Assembly: GCA_964490845.1 (NCBI GenBank)
Contig: CAZBED010000001.1
Location: forward strand, 62,001 to 126,000
Source of the DNA: JADJSS01 sp964490845
Lineage (GTDB): Bacteria > Bacteroidota > Bacteroidia > Chitinophagales > JADIYW01
Length of the DNA: 64,000 nt
Direction of reading: 5' to 3'
This document shows positions 1-8,832 of the stretch, one piece after another (positions within the stretch are counted from its first letter, which is position 1; each line of letters opens with the position of its first letter). The notes under the pieces are model-generated. The model was given only the letters and a program-made list of their open reading frames with translations. It was not told the DNA's origin and ran no database searches. A program made the position numbers and the translations under genes.

Positions 1-36
1 AGAAGTGAAATAATAATAGTTTAATTCTCCATAGAT

Positions 37-68
37 AAAAAAAGGAACGCTGGTGCGTTCCTTTTTTT
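37..68. terminator. Bidirectional rho-independent terminator
   Basis: A 10-bp perfect stem (41-50 with 55-64) closes a TGGT loop. It is flanked by A-tracts on the left and a seven-T run on the right, so it can end transcription in both directions. It probably ends a gene left of the window and insulates the secreted-protein gene that starts at 238. The remaining bases up to 237 are AT-rich; I see no clear promoter in them. Confidence 0.85.
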
Positions 69-237
69 ATTTTTCCAACAAAATAATTTACAAAGTATTC
101 ATTATTAACAATATAAAAATTTAGACAGGAATATAATAAAAACAACAGTCATTATTTATACCTACATGTTTAAATCTAATGTAGTAGCTTTAATCAATAA
201 ATCTATCCATCATATTACTAGTAAATAAATTATCAAC

Positions 238-2949
238 ATGTCACTTAGCAAAAAAATACTTCTTTCCATAATATGCTTTACAAACCTCTACAGCCATTCG
301 CAGATTGTTGAAAAAGGCATACTGGTGGATTCATTTATTAACGAGCTGATTACTTCCAATAATAGCACCACAAACGACATTAAGTATAAAAAGATCAGCA
401 ATAATGCTTTGATAATTGTACGTAATTTTAAATTCCGACAGATCAACTCAAATATGCATAATAATGTCTTATTTGATAGTGTGAGTATCAGTAAATATAC
501 GTTAAGTGGCCAAAAACGTTGGGAAAAAAGATACCTCTTGCCCGACGGAGGCAGAATTAACGATTTTATAGAATCTGCCGATCATGAACTATTGCTAGTG
601 GGAGATATCGGGACAAATAATGTATTTGTAAAACTCGATAGTTCCGGAAATATAGTATTGACAAAAAGCTATCCAAACCAGGACAGCCTGATGAGTCTTA
701 AAACTATTATTGACGATAAACAAGGACACTTTCTCGTCTATAGCAATAAAATAAAGAATATTGGCCAGGTTAATTGCCCTCTTTTATCGTTTACCCTATT
801 AAATAGTAAAAAAGATTACCTCACACAAATCACCTCCAATGGTGACGTTAACTGGTCTAAACTAATCAATGATAGAACAGTGTCTAATTATTATTTAGTG
901 AATCCCATAATTGAAATAAATCCAAACAATAACAATATCAATTACGTTGATTATTTTACTGACCAAAGAATACCTGAAAGAACAAAAATTAAATATTTAC
1001 AATTCGACGTTAATGGCACACAAATCAAGGAAAAAGCATTAGTAGATAGCATCATCAATGATTCCTGTCGCGAGCATTTAAGCATTTTCGTAAGTACATC
1101 CCGGGGATATAGTATTTTTGTAGATCACTTACATTTTCAAAATGAAGGCTACGGTTTATCAAATGTATTACAACATCAATACACCAAAGACGGAATTTTC
1201 CTGGATACTCTGAGGCCAATAAGTAAACCATTTAATACTGACAATAGCTATCCCATGTTTTTAACATCTATAAATAATGTAGATAATTTTAATCGATTTA
1301 TAGATGTAGAATCAGCTGATAATCGATACGCCAACCTAATGATTAATCCTTTTAGTCGTCCAAATCTTAATATTTATATCTTATTTAAGTCTGATAAAGA
1401 TTTTAATATAAAATGGAATGCATTATTAGAGGATAATCAAATAAATGACTATGAAATGCCGTTTATCACATCTATAAATGACACGACGCTCCTTTTAGCC
1501 AGTATTATTTTCAAAACAGGTTTTTCAGAGAGCATTGCATATCTGAAATTTTATACCATTTCAACTAAAGCCAATCAGTTGGTCTATGATATTTATATCG
1601 ACCGTAATGAAAACGGTCGGCACGATGCTGAGGATTCTGTCTTTAGCGATGGAGTGATTTTGCTAAACGACAGCTCCCTTTCAAATTACACTTCACTTCT
1701 TGGCAATTATGTCTTCGTAGAGACCGGGACCTATGTATCCAGGCTGTCCAACTATGATCAGCGCCTGAAATATTATTTCGTTTCACCGGACTCAGTGGTC
1801 AGTATATTCAACTCCTTAGGCAATATTGACACCATTCCTTTCAGGTTGGTTCCTAAACCTAATATTCAGGATTTACAGGTGAGCATAGTGGCCACCGCTC
1901 CGCCACGTCCAGGATTCAACAGTCAATATAAAATCATTGCCAGCAATATGGGAACTAAAACCATTGAACATGTTACCCTTAAATTCTTGTCTGATACTAT
2001 GCAAACCTACGTTCAGGCATCGACTACACCAAATCTTGTAACAGATGACACCCTTGTCTGGCAATTAGATTCGCTCACCCGTTTTGAAACACGGGAATTT
2101 ATAGTTGAAGTCAGCAATCAAATGCCGCCGGTGCTGCAGGCCGGAGACACCTTGCATCAGTTCGCCGCCATCCTTCCGTTTGAAAACGACAGCTTCCTGC
2201 CCGACAATCAGTATTTTTTAAGGCAATTGGTCGTTAACTCTATTGACCCGAATGATAAAGCCGAAGCGCACGCAGGAGGAATCACTACTCAGGAACTGAA
2301 CCAACGCGATTTTCTCTATTACACCATTCGTTTCCAAAACACAGGAACAGCTGCAGCAAACGTGGTAACCATAAAAGATACCCTGTCAACTGCTCTGGAC
2401 TGGAATACGTTTGAGATGCTTAGCGCCAGTCATAGTTATCAGCTTTCAGTGACAGGCAAACGATATATCACCTGGAATTTTTCGAACATTTACTTACCTG
2501 ATAGCACCAGTGATGAACCCGGAAGCCACGGATACATCCATTTCCGGATCAAACCGGCAGCGGGATTGACGCCGGATGACCTTATCACCAACCGTGCAGC
2601 TGTATATTTCGATTATAACCCGCCCGTCATTACGAATACCGTTTCCACTCAGATTCTACAACCTAGAATTACTGCTGTAGCACTTAATAGCATTAAGTCA
2701 ATCAATGTCTATCCCAATCCAACCAATGATTTATTAATGATTAATGCAGAAGCCTTACAAAATGGAAAATATACTTTACAGATATTGGATGTAAATGGGC
2801 AAACCGTTAGAAGCGAGCATCTGAACTGGACAATAGGCAAACAAACGAATTCCATTTCATTACAGGGATTGCCGGAAGGTTTGTATTTGTTAAGTATCAG
2901 CAATCCACAGCAGAAGACACTCTACACCAGCAAGATTTTGAAGCAGTAA
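238..2949 (+). CDS. T9SS type A sorting domain-containing secreted protein
   Basis: A 903-residue exported protein of unknown function. Residues 1-22 look like a signal peptide (MSLSKKILLSIICFTNLYSH). The N-terminal half (about 25-440) has repeated D/S/G strands like a beta-propeller, with lines resembling 'LLVGDIGTNNVFVKLDSSGN' as in SBBP-type repeats. Around 455-500 is an SdrD-like segment (YDIYIDRNENGRHDAEDSVF). Residues about 670-810 match the conserved repeat domain common in T9SS cargo: DPNDK..., an 'IRFQNTGTA' strand, then 'YFDYNPPVITNT'. The last ~75 residues are a type A sorting domain starting 'NVYPNPTNDLL' and ending 'SKILKQ', known in this phylum to direct secretion and surface attachment. 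It stands alone between terminators. The role, perhaps adhesion, is inferred. Confidence 0.85.
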   Translation: MSLSKKILLSIICFTNLYSHSQIVEKGILVDSFINELITSNNSTTNDIKYKKISNNALIIVRNFKFRQINSNMHNNVLFDSVSISKYTLSGQKRWEKRYLLPDGGRINDFIESADHELLLVGDIGTNNVFVKLDSSGNIVLTKSYPNQDSLMSLKTIIDDKQGHFLVYSNKIKNIGQVNCPLLSFTLLNSKKDYLTQITSNGDVNWSKLINDRTVSNYYLVNPIIEINPNNNNINYVDYFTDQRIPERTKIKYLQFDVNGTQIKEKALVDSIINDSCREHLSIFVSTSRGYSIFVDHLHFQNEGYGLSNVLQHQYTKDGIFLDTLRPISKPFNTDNSYPMFLTSINNVDNFNRFIDVESADNRYANLMINPFSRPNLNIYILFKSDKDFNIKWNALLEDNQINDYEMPFITSINDTTLLLASIIFKTGFSESIAYLKFYTISTKANQLVYDIYIDRNENGRHDAEDSVFSDGVILLNDSSLSNYTSLLGNYVFVETGTYVSRLSNYDQRLKYYFVSPDSVVSIFNSLGNIDTIPFRLVPKPNIQDLQVSIVATAPPRPGFNSQYKIIASNMGTKTIEHVTLKFLSDTMQTYVQASTTPNLVTDDTLVWQLDSLTRFETREFIVEVSNQMPPVLQAGDTLHQFAAILPFENDSFLPDNQYFLRQLVVNSIDPNDKAEAHAGGITTQELNQRDFLYYTIRFQNTGTAAANVVTIKDTLSTALDWNTFEMLSASHSYQLSVTGKRYITWNFSNIYLPDSTSDEPGSHGYIHFRIKPAAGLTPDDLITNRAAVYFDYNPPVITNTVSTQILQPRITAVALNSIKSINVYPNPTNDLLMINAEALQNGKYTLQILDVNGQTVRSEHLNWTIGKQTNSISLQGLPEGLYLLSISNPQQKTLYTSKILKQ

Positions 2950-2950
2950 A

Positions 2951-2988
2951 AATTTTAAAAAAGAAGCGCCATCGCGTTGCGATGGCGC
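2951..2988 (-). terminator. Rho-independent terminator, minus strand
   Basis: A perfect 10-bp GC-rich stem (2966-2975 with 2979-2988) closes a 3-nt loop. Read on the minus strand it is followed by a T-rich run (TTCTTTTTT), so it serves the minus-strand gene ending at 3027. On the plus strand it lacks a T-tract but could still slow transcription from the gene ending at 2949. Confidence 0.8.
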
Positions 2989-3026
2989 CTCGACTATTAT
3001 AGCTATAGCCTTTGTATCGTGATGGA

Positions 3027-3494
3027 TTATTTATTAAATAACTTCCCAAAATCCACACCCATTTTGCCCATCATCTCCTGTGCTTTCTCCTTTATTTCAT
3101 CAACGGAAACTTTGCTGATAATTTTACTGATATCCGGTTTTCCGTTTTCATCTGTAAACTCCTTTCGGAAAGCATCAAACACTTCAGTTATGGATAAATC
3201 CCTTACCTTTTGTGCCGTTTCCTGCGGCAGCCCAACCTTATTCACCAAATCATTTAAAAAATTCTCCCTTAAATTATTCAAGGTGGGATTTGATTTAATA
3301 TCAGAAATGCCATTGCTCATCAACTCCCTTAACCCGCTCATACCACCGGCCATCAGGTCCTCAGAAAAGAATCGCCTGAAGTTTTCCAGCAATAAACCGG
3401 TGCTTTGTGTAGTCTGATCTTCGCTAAGCCCGAACTTTTCCTGTATTTGCTGTTGTATTTTCGCTTGTACTTCATTAAAGATATCCTGTAACAT
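3027..3494 (-). CDS. Conserved hypothetical helical protein
   Basis: 155 residues with no signal peptide or membrane segment; probably cytosolic. It is almost entirely charged amphipathic helix (FNEVQAKIQQQIQEKFGLSE at the N-terminus, 'MGKMGVDFGKLFNK' at the C-terminus), with repeated short helices separated by Gly/Pro turns. The layout recalls small YidB/DUF937-like proteins, but I cannot place it in a family. It is monocistronic, with its own terminator at 2951-2988. A TATATTTG box, the Bacteroidota -7 element, lies on the minus strand at 3514-3521, about 20 nt before the ATG, without a well-spaced -33 element. No function is assigned. Confidence 0.7.
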   Translation of the reverse strand: MLQDIFNEVQAKIQQQIQEKFGLSEDQTTQSTGLLLENFRRFFSEDLMAGGMSGLRELMSNGISDIKSNPTLNNLRENFLNDLVNKVGLPQETAQKVRDLSITEVFDAFRKEFTDENGKPDISKIISKVSVDEIKEKAQEMMGKMGVDFGKLFNK

Positions 3495-3590
3495 GCTGTT
3501 ATAATTTAGACTTCAAATATACACATTAATCAATAGCATTACTATATTGCAAAGCGGAATAAATAGGATTGAAAATATTCAGAATAACCT

Positions 3591-3618
3591 TTAACTTATA
3601 ACCAATAACTTATAACTT
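3591..3618 (+). repeat. 7-nt period array upstream of the beta-CASP gene
   Basis: Four in-phase units of 7 nt (TTAACTT, ATAACCA, ATAACTT, ATAACTT) end 6 nt before the ATG at 3625, filling the ribosome-binding region of that gene. The period and degeneracy match the arrays in the 15-25 kb cluster, but the word differs. Confidence 0.7.
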
Positions 3619-3624
3619 AGCGAG

Positions 3625-5016
3625 ATGAAACTACAAATTTGCGGCGCAGCGGAAACCGTTACGGGTAGCTGCCACCTTCTCACACTGGAAAATGATTACA
3701 AACTACTCTTAGACTGCGGACTCTATCAGGGAGCCGATGCCGTTTTTGATGAATTCAATCATCAATGGTTTTTTAAGCCCGATGAAATTGATGCGCTGAT
3801 ACTGTCACATGCCCACATCGATCATTGCGGCAGGATTCCGAAACTGGTGAAAGATGGTTTTAAAGGAAAAATCATCTGCACATCAGCTACCCGCGATTTA
3901 GCGGCCATCATGCTTTTGGACAGTGCCCATATTCAGGAAGGTGATGCTGAATATGAAGCGAAAAAATACGGCGGCAAAATTGAACCGCTTTATACGGAAT
4001 GGGATGTCAAGCAATGTCTGCGTTATTTTTATTGTGTGGAATATGATAACTGGTTCAATGTTACCAATGAAATAAGCCTTTTGTTCTCGGATGCCGGCCA
4101 TATCTTGGGCAGTGCCACCATAACACTGAAAATCAAAGAAGCAGGAAGGGAAACGATTTTCGGTTTTTCAGGTGATGTAGGCAGATATAACCGTCCCATA
4201 CTGAAAGACCCCGTGCCCATGCCCCAGCTCGATTTTCTGATTTGTGAATCTACCTATGGCGGCAAAACACATGATGAAACGCCGGAAAACGATGATCATT
4301 TCATGCAGATCATTTACGACACCTGCGTGGCCAAACGCGGCAAGCTGATTATCCCAGCTTTCAGTTTGGGAAGAACACAGGAGATACTCTACCGGCTGGA
4401 CAAACTGTACAATTCTGGCCGACTGCAAAATATCAATGTATACGTTGACAGTCCGCTCGCCATGAACGCTACGGAAATCTACACCATACATCCGGAATGT
4501 TTCGACAAGGAAATTCATCAGTATATGTCTGAAGATGACAGTCCGTTCGGGTGGAATAATATGCACTATGTACGAAAGGCAGACCAGTCCAAACAACTGA
4601 ACGTATCAACGGAACCTTGCATTATCATCGCCGCTTCCGGAATGGCCAACGCAGGCAGGGTAAAGCACCATTTGTATCATCAGATTGACAAGGCGGAAAA
4701 CACCGTATTGATAGTTGGCTATTGTGCGGAAGGTACACTTGGACAGCAACTCGTACAAAAGCCGGATACGGTCACTATCTTTCACCAGGAAAAAAAAGTA
4801 CGTGCACAGATTGAAGTCATGAGCAGCATGAGTGCACATGCTGACGAACCTGAACTGTTGAGATTCTTATCCAGCCAGCAGAAAGAAAAGCTGAAAAAGA
4901 TATTTTTAGTACACGGCGAGCCGAAACGACAGGAAGCCTTTAAATTGACATTACAGAACAACCAATACAAAAACATTGAAATACCCAAATTGGGAGATAT
5001 ATTCGAATTGGAATGA
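3625..5016 (+). CDS. MBL-fold beta-CASP RNA metallo-hydrolase
   Basis: A 463-residue metallo-beta-lactamase/beta-CASP nuclease of the CPSF73/YSH1-like group, expected to cut RNA with two zinc ions in the cytosol. Visible motifs are motif 1 Asp in 'LLLDCGLYQGAD' (D30), motif 2 HAHIDH at 62-67, the motif 3 His in 'DAGHILGSA', and motif 4 Asp in 'GFSGDVGR'. A beta-CASP domain follows (FSLGRTQEILYRL, 'IIIAASGMANAGRV') and then the C-terminal RMMBL signature 'MSAHADEPELLRFL' with 'LVHGEPKRQE'. Length is normal for the family and the active site looks complete. The physiological RNA is unknown. The ATG follows a 7-nt repeat array, so the Shine-Dalgarno region is unusual. It may be co-transcribed with the ATPase 58 nt downstream. 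Confidence 0.93.
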   Translation: MKLQICGAAETVTGSCHLLTLENDYKLLLDCGLYQGADAVFDEFNHQWFFKPDEIDALILSHAHIDHCGRIPKLVKDGFKGKIICTSATRDLAAIMLLDSAHIQEGDAEYEAKKYGGKIEPLYTEWDVKQCLRYFYCVEYDNWFNVTNEISLLFSDAGHILGSATITLKIKEAGRETIFGFSGDVGRYNRPILKDPVPMPQLDFLICESTYGGKTHDETPENDDHFMQIIYDTCVAKRGKLIIPAFSLGRTQEILYRLDKLYNSGRLQNINVYVDSPLAMNATEIYTIHPECFDKEIHQYMSEDDSPFGWNNMHYVRKADQSKQLNVSTEPCIIIAASGMANAGRVKHHLYHQIDKAENTVLIVGYCAEGTLGQQLVQKPDTVTIFHQEKKVRAQIEVMSSMSAHADEPELLRFLSSQQKEKLKKIFLVHGEPKRQEAFKLTLQNNQYKNIEIPKLGDIFELE

Positions 5017-5074
5017 TTAGTTCATACAACTCTATTTACTATTTATTATTTTTACCCGACAAAGCAAATTATCT

Positions 5075-6625
5075 ATGGCAAACCAGGAAGAATTCATTCA
5101 GTTAATCAATAAAGGTTATACATTCAGTACCAATTCCATTGTGGTTGGAACCGCGATGCTGGACGGCAAAGCGATCCCCAATACACCAATCAGAATTCCG
5201 TTAAAAACCCTGAACCGGCACGGATTGATTGCAGGTGCAACGGGAACCGGTAAAACCAAAACGATTCAAACTCTTTCCGAACAATTAGCCGAAAACGGTG
5301 TGTCTGTCTTAATGATGGATATAAAGGGTGACTTCTCCGGTATTGCGGAACCCGGTGTTTCCAACCCGAAGATTGAGGAACGCGTCGCAGCTATCGGCAA
5401 TAAATGGGCACCCAAAGGTTATCCGGTGGAGCTGATGTCTATTTCTAATCAGGATGGCATACGCCTTCGCGCTACCGTTTCAGAATTCGGGCCCGTACTG
5501 ATTTCAAAAATCCTGGACTTAAACGATACCCAGCAAAGTGTCGTTGCCATGGTCTTTAAATTCAGCGACGACGAACAATTGCCGTTGGTGGATTTATCCG
5601 ATTTCAAGAAAGTCATGCAGTTTCTGACGAACGAAGGTAAAGCCACATTTGAAAAAGATTACGGCTCTATCAGTCCCGCTACGATGGGGACCATTCTCCG
5701 AAAGGTGGTGGAACTCGAACAACAGGGTGCCGGTATATTTTTCGGAGAAAAATCATTTGATGTAAATGATTTATTGCGCAAAGATGAAAACGGATACGGA
5801 TACATCAATATCGTCCGCCTTACAGACATTCAGGATAAACCTAAATTATTTTCAACATTCATGTTAAGCTTGCTGGCAGAAGTCTATCATACATTTCCTG
5901 AAAGAGGCGATGTGGAGCAGCCGGAGCTGATTATTTTCATGGACGAAGCACATTTAATCTTTAACAATGCATCTAAAGCCCTGCAGGAGCAACTGGAAGC
6001 CATTATCAAGCTGATACGTTCCAAAGGGGTTGGTATCTTCTTTTGCACACAAAATCCAATAGATATCCCTCAGAGTATTCTGGCTCAATTGGGACTGAAG
6101 GTACAACATGCCTTAAGAGCCTTTACCGCACAGGACCGCCAGGCAATTAAACTGGCTGCTCAAAACTATCCTGAAACATCTTTCTATAAAGTGGAAGATT
6201 TAATGACTCAGTTAGGGATTGGAGAAGCCTTTGTATCTGCCTTGAATGAAAAAGGTATTCCTACCCCACTTGCTCATACTTTAATGGCACCGCCACAGTC
6301 GCGAATGGATATATTAACGGATGCGGAAATGAAAACACTCATCAGTGCTTCCAAACTTTATCCGAAATATAAGAACCCGGTTGACCCGGAAAGTGCTTAT
6401 GAAATTCTGACCGCTAAAATTGAACAGGCTCAACAACAGCAGGCCGCTGAAGATCAGGCCGCTCAACAAGCGAAAGAAACCACGACCTCCAAAACGACAA
6501 AACAAGGAAAATCAACACTGGATAAAGTCTTAAGCAACACGGTAACCCGGCAAATTGCCCGTACTGCTACCAGTACACTTGCCAGAGGCTTGCTGGGGGT
6601 TTTAAAAGGAATGCTAAAAAAATAA
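5075..6625 (+). CDS. HerA/DUF853-like helicase-type ATPase
   Basis: A 516-residue P-loop ATPase of the DUF853 (YjgR-like) branch of the HerA/FtsK superfamily. Walker A is GATGTGKT (54-61) and Walker B is in 'LIIFMDEAHLIF' (about 288-298). A sensor-like segment 'GIFFCTQNPIDIPQSI' follows. The family is known from ATPase motifs, but the in vivo substrate is not settled; HerA relatives move or unwind DNA. The C-terminus after about 440 is a Gln/Ala/Thr/Lys-rich tail (QQQQAAEDQAAQQAKETTTS) and a basic amphipathic end, probably flexible. It is followed by the PPK2 gene with a 2-nt gap, so the two are almost certainly co-transcribed. Confidence 0.9.
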   Translation: MANQEEFIQLINKGYTFSTNSIVVGTAMLDGKAIPNTPIRIPLKTLNRHGLIAGATGTGKTKTIQTLSEQLAENGVSVLMMDIKGDFSGIAEPGVSNPKIEERVAAIGNKWAPKGYPVELMSISNQDGIRLRATVSEFGPVLISKILDLNDTQQSVVAMVFKFSDDEQLPLVDLSDFKKVMQFLTNEGKATFEKDYGSISPATMGTILRKVVELEQQGAGIFFGEKSFDVNDLLRKDENGYGYINIVRLTDIQDKPKLFSTFMLSLLAEVYHTFPERGDVEQPELIIFMDEAHLIFNNASKALQEQLEAIIKLIRSKGVGIFFCTQNPIDIPQSILAQLGLKVQHALRAFTAQDRQAIKLAAQNYPETSFYKVEDLMTQLGIGEAFVSALNEKGIPTPLAHTLMAPPQSRMDILTDAEMKTLISASKLYPKYKNPVDPESAYEILTAKIEQAQQQQAAEDQAAQQAKETTTSKTTKQGKSTLDKVLSNTVTRQIARTATSTLARGLLGVLKGMLKK

Positions 6626-6627
6626 GT

Positions 6628-7371
6628 ATGTCAGAAATCAAACTCAGCAAAATATCTACACTCCATCCGAAAGGAGTCGATAAAGATGCCACCAAGGCAA
6701 AAACAAGAATATTACTTGAAGAGATGGCTCAATTGCAGGATATTCTGATTGCATCCAACAGCCAGAGCCTTTTAGTCGTGCTGCAGGGAATGGATGCCAG
6801 CGGCAAAGATGGTGTCACTAAAAATGTTTTCGGAGGATTGAATCCTCTTGGAGTTACAGTAGCTCCGTTCAAAAAGCCTACTCCGTTGGAAATGGAACAT
6901 GATTTCTTATGGCGGGTACATCAGGTAGCTCCCAAGAAAGGCTGCATAACTATTTTCAACCGCTCCCATTACGAAGACGTGCTGATACAAAGGGTACATA
7001 AATGGATAGATGAGAAAACGGTGAAGCAACGCTTTGAACACATCAATAACTTTGAAAAACTTTTAACAGAAACGGGTACAAAGATTTTAAAATTTTATAT
7101 GCATGTTTCCCCCGCCGCACAGCTAGAGCGGCTGGAAGAACGTAAAACCAATCCTGAGAAGATGTGGAAATATAATGACCAGGATTTTGAAGAACGCAAA
7201 CTCTGGAAACAATACATCAAAGCTTATGAAGATGTCTTTAAACATTGTAATAAAGCGGCTGATTGGCATATTATACCAACAGACAGCAACTGGTACAAAG
7301 AATATCTGGTGGCGCAAAAAGTATGTGATACGCTGAAAAGTATGAAACTTAACTACCCGGTCTTACCTTAA
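6628..7371 (+). CDS. PPK2-family polyphosphate kinase
   Basis: A 247-residue polyphosphate kinase 2 family enzyme that transfers phosphate between polyphosphate and nucleotides. Walker A is GMDASGKDG (54-62), with the family's Asp/Lys pair. The Walker B/lid region is 'FNRSHYEDVLIQRVH' (110-124). The C-terminus contains 'RKTNPEKMWKYNDQDFEERK', the usual basic lid. Length (about 250) and sequence fit single-domain PPK2, nearest to class III type enzymes that phosphorylate both AMP and ADP; the class assignment is inference. It starts 2 nt after the HerA-like gene and 16 nt before argH, so the three form one transcriptional run. Confidence 0.92.
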   Translation: MSEIKLSKISTLHPKGVDKDATKAKTRILLEEMAQLQDILIASNSQSLLVVLQGMDASGKDGVTKNVFGGLNPLGVTVAPFKKPTPLEMEHDFLWRVHQVAPKKGCITIFNRSHYEDVLIQRVHKWIDEKTVKQRFEHINNFEKLLTETGTKILKFYMHVSPAAQLERLEERKTNPEKMWKYNDQDFEERKLWKQYIKAYEDVFKHCNKAADWHIIPTDSNWYKEYLVAQKVCDTLKSMKLNYPVLP

Positions 7372-7387
7372 CTGTAAATATTACACT

Positions 7388-8734
7388 GTGGCAAAACTCT
7401 GGCAAAAAGGCAAGCAGGAATACAATGAACTGGCATCAAAAGTTGAAGCATTCACCGTTGGCAATGACAGGGAGTTGGATGTAATGCTGGCAAAATACGA
7501 TGTGCTTGGTTCACTAGCTCATACAAGGATGCTGGCACAGGTTGGATTACTTTCCAAAGCAGACCTGGCACCCATTCAGAAAGAATTAAAATCTATTTAC
7601 AAAGAAATAGCAAAAGGCAGTTTTGCCATTTCAGACAGCAATGAAGATATCCATTCGGAGATTGAATTCAGGCTTACCGAAAAATTAGGCGATACCGGTA
7701 AAAAAATCCACAGCGGCAGAAGCCGTAACGACCAGGTTTTACTGGATCTAAAACTTTTTACTCGCGACAAGCTGATTGAAGTTGTGCTGGAAACAGTAAC
7801 GGTATTTAATACGTTGATTTCTTTAAGTGAGCAACACAAAAGTAAGCTGCTTCCCGGGTATACACACCTGCAATTAGCCATGCCCAGCAGCTTTGGTTTA
7901 TGGTTCGGAGCATATGCGGAAAGCCTGGTCGATGATGTCCAAACTATTTACTCCGCATTCACTATCGCCAATAAAAATCCTCTGGGTTCCGGCGCCGGCT
8001 ATGGTGGTTCATTCCCTTTGAACAGACGAAAGACAACGGAACTGCTGGGTTTTGAGGATTTGAACTACAATGTGGTCTATGCACAAATGAACCGGGGCAA
8101 GATGGAAAAGCATGTGACATTCGCGCTGGCTTCTGTCGCGTCCACATTATCTAAACTGGCCATGGACTGCTGCCTGTATATGAATCAGAATTTCGCGTTC
8201 ATCTCCTTTCCGGATGCGCTGACTACAGGATCCAGTATCATGCCGCACAAGAAAAATCCGGATGTTTGGGAGTTGATACGAGCCAAATGCAACCGGCTTC
8301 AGCAACTGCCAGCACAAATAAATTCTGTCCTTATCAACCTGCCATCCGGATACCATCGTGACATGCAGATTATTAAACAGGACTATTTACCCTGTTTTGA
8401 CGAATTAATCAGCTGCCTGAAAATGGCGAATCTCATGCTGGACAATATCCAAGTGAAAGATAAAATTTTGCAGGATGACCGTTACAAACTGCTTTTTACC
8501 GTTGAATCTGTGAACGAATTGGTCAATAAAGGGGTACCATTCAGAGATGCTTACATTAAAGTAGGAAATGACGTGGGAAAAGGTAACTATAAGAAACCTG
8601 CCACATTAAGGCATACCCATGAGGGTAGCATTGGGAATCTGTCCAACAAGCAAATAAGGGAGCATATGAAACACACAGTTCAGCAGTTTCCTATCTTTGA
8701 GATAGAAGCAAAACTCCAGAAACTGGTCAAATAA
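7388..8734 (+). CDS. argH: Argininosuccinate lyase
   Basis: A 448-residue fumarase/aspartase-superfamily enzyme that splits argininosuccinate into arginine and fumarate, the last step of arginine synthesis; it acts as a cytosolic tetramer. Signatures are 'DSNEDIHSEIEFRL', 'KIHSGRSRNDQVLLDLKL', 'LPGYTHLQLAMPSSFG' and the family loop 'GSSIMPHKKNPD' at about 281-292, which carries the catalytic serine. The start is GTG at 7388, directly before 'AKLWQKG', the conserved N-terminus. It is the last gene of a run whose other members are not arginine genes; no other arg gene lies nearby. The family branch is the one common in Bacteroidota, which lacks part of the usual C-terminal tail. Confidence 0.95.
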   Translation: MAKLWQKGKQEYNELASKVEAFTVGNDRELDVMLAKYDVLGSLAHTRMLAQVGLLSKADLAPIQKELKSIYKEIAKGSFAISDSNEDIHSEIEFRLTEKLGDTGKKIHSGRSRNDQVLLDLKLFTRDKLIEVVLETVTVFNTLISLSEQHKSKLLPGYTHLQLAMPSSFGLWFGAYAESLVDDVQTIYSAFTIANKNPLGSGAGYGGSFPLNRRKTTELLGFEDLNYNVVYAQMNRGKMEKHVTFALASVASTLSKLAMDCCLYMNQNFAFISFPDALTTGSSIMPHKKNPDVWELIRAKCNRLQQLPAQINSVLINLPSGYHRDMQIIKQDYLPCFDELISCLKMANLMLDNIQVKDKILQDDRYKLLFTVESVNELVNKGVPFRDAYIKVGNDVGKGNYKKPATLRHTHEGSIGNLSNKQIREHMKHTVQQFPIFEIEAKLQKLVK

Positions 8735-8783
8735 CCGGCAATTTTCTTCTCCTTACTGGGGATTTTTAATTTTTGGCAAAGTT

Positions 8784-8813
8784 TTTGATTTCTGTCAAGA
8801 AATAGTATTTTTA
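8784..8813 (+). promoter_or_regulatory. Predicted Bacteroidota promoter for the DUF1571 gene
   Basis: TTTG (8784-8787), an 18-nt spacer and TATTTTTA (8806-8813) match the phylum's -33/-7 consensus, with one mismatch in the last -7 base. The implied start point is near 8818, giving a leader of about 15 nt that holds an AAAGAAAT sequence before the ATG at 8833. Confidence 0.5.
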
Positions 8814-8832
8814 GCCTTCTAAAAAAGAAATA

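Noticed and set aside
2977..3417. Plus-strand open frame of 146 codons
   Set aside because: It lies opposite the better-supported minus-strand helical protein, includes the minus-strand terminator, and shows no family features.
5033..5053. TATTTAC/TATTTAT/TATTTTT, a possible 7-nt array before the HerA-like gene
   Set aside because: Only three AT-only units, which chance in AT-rich spacers can easily give.
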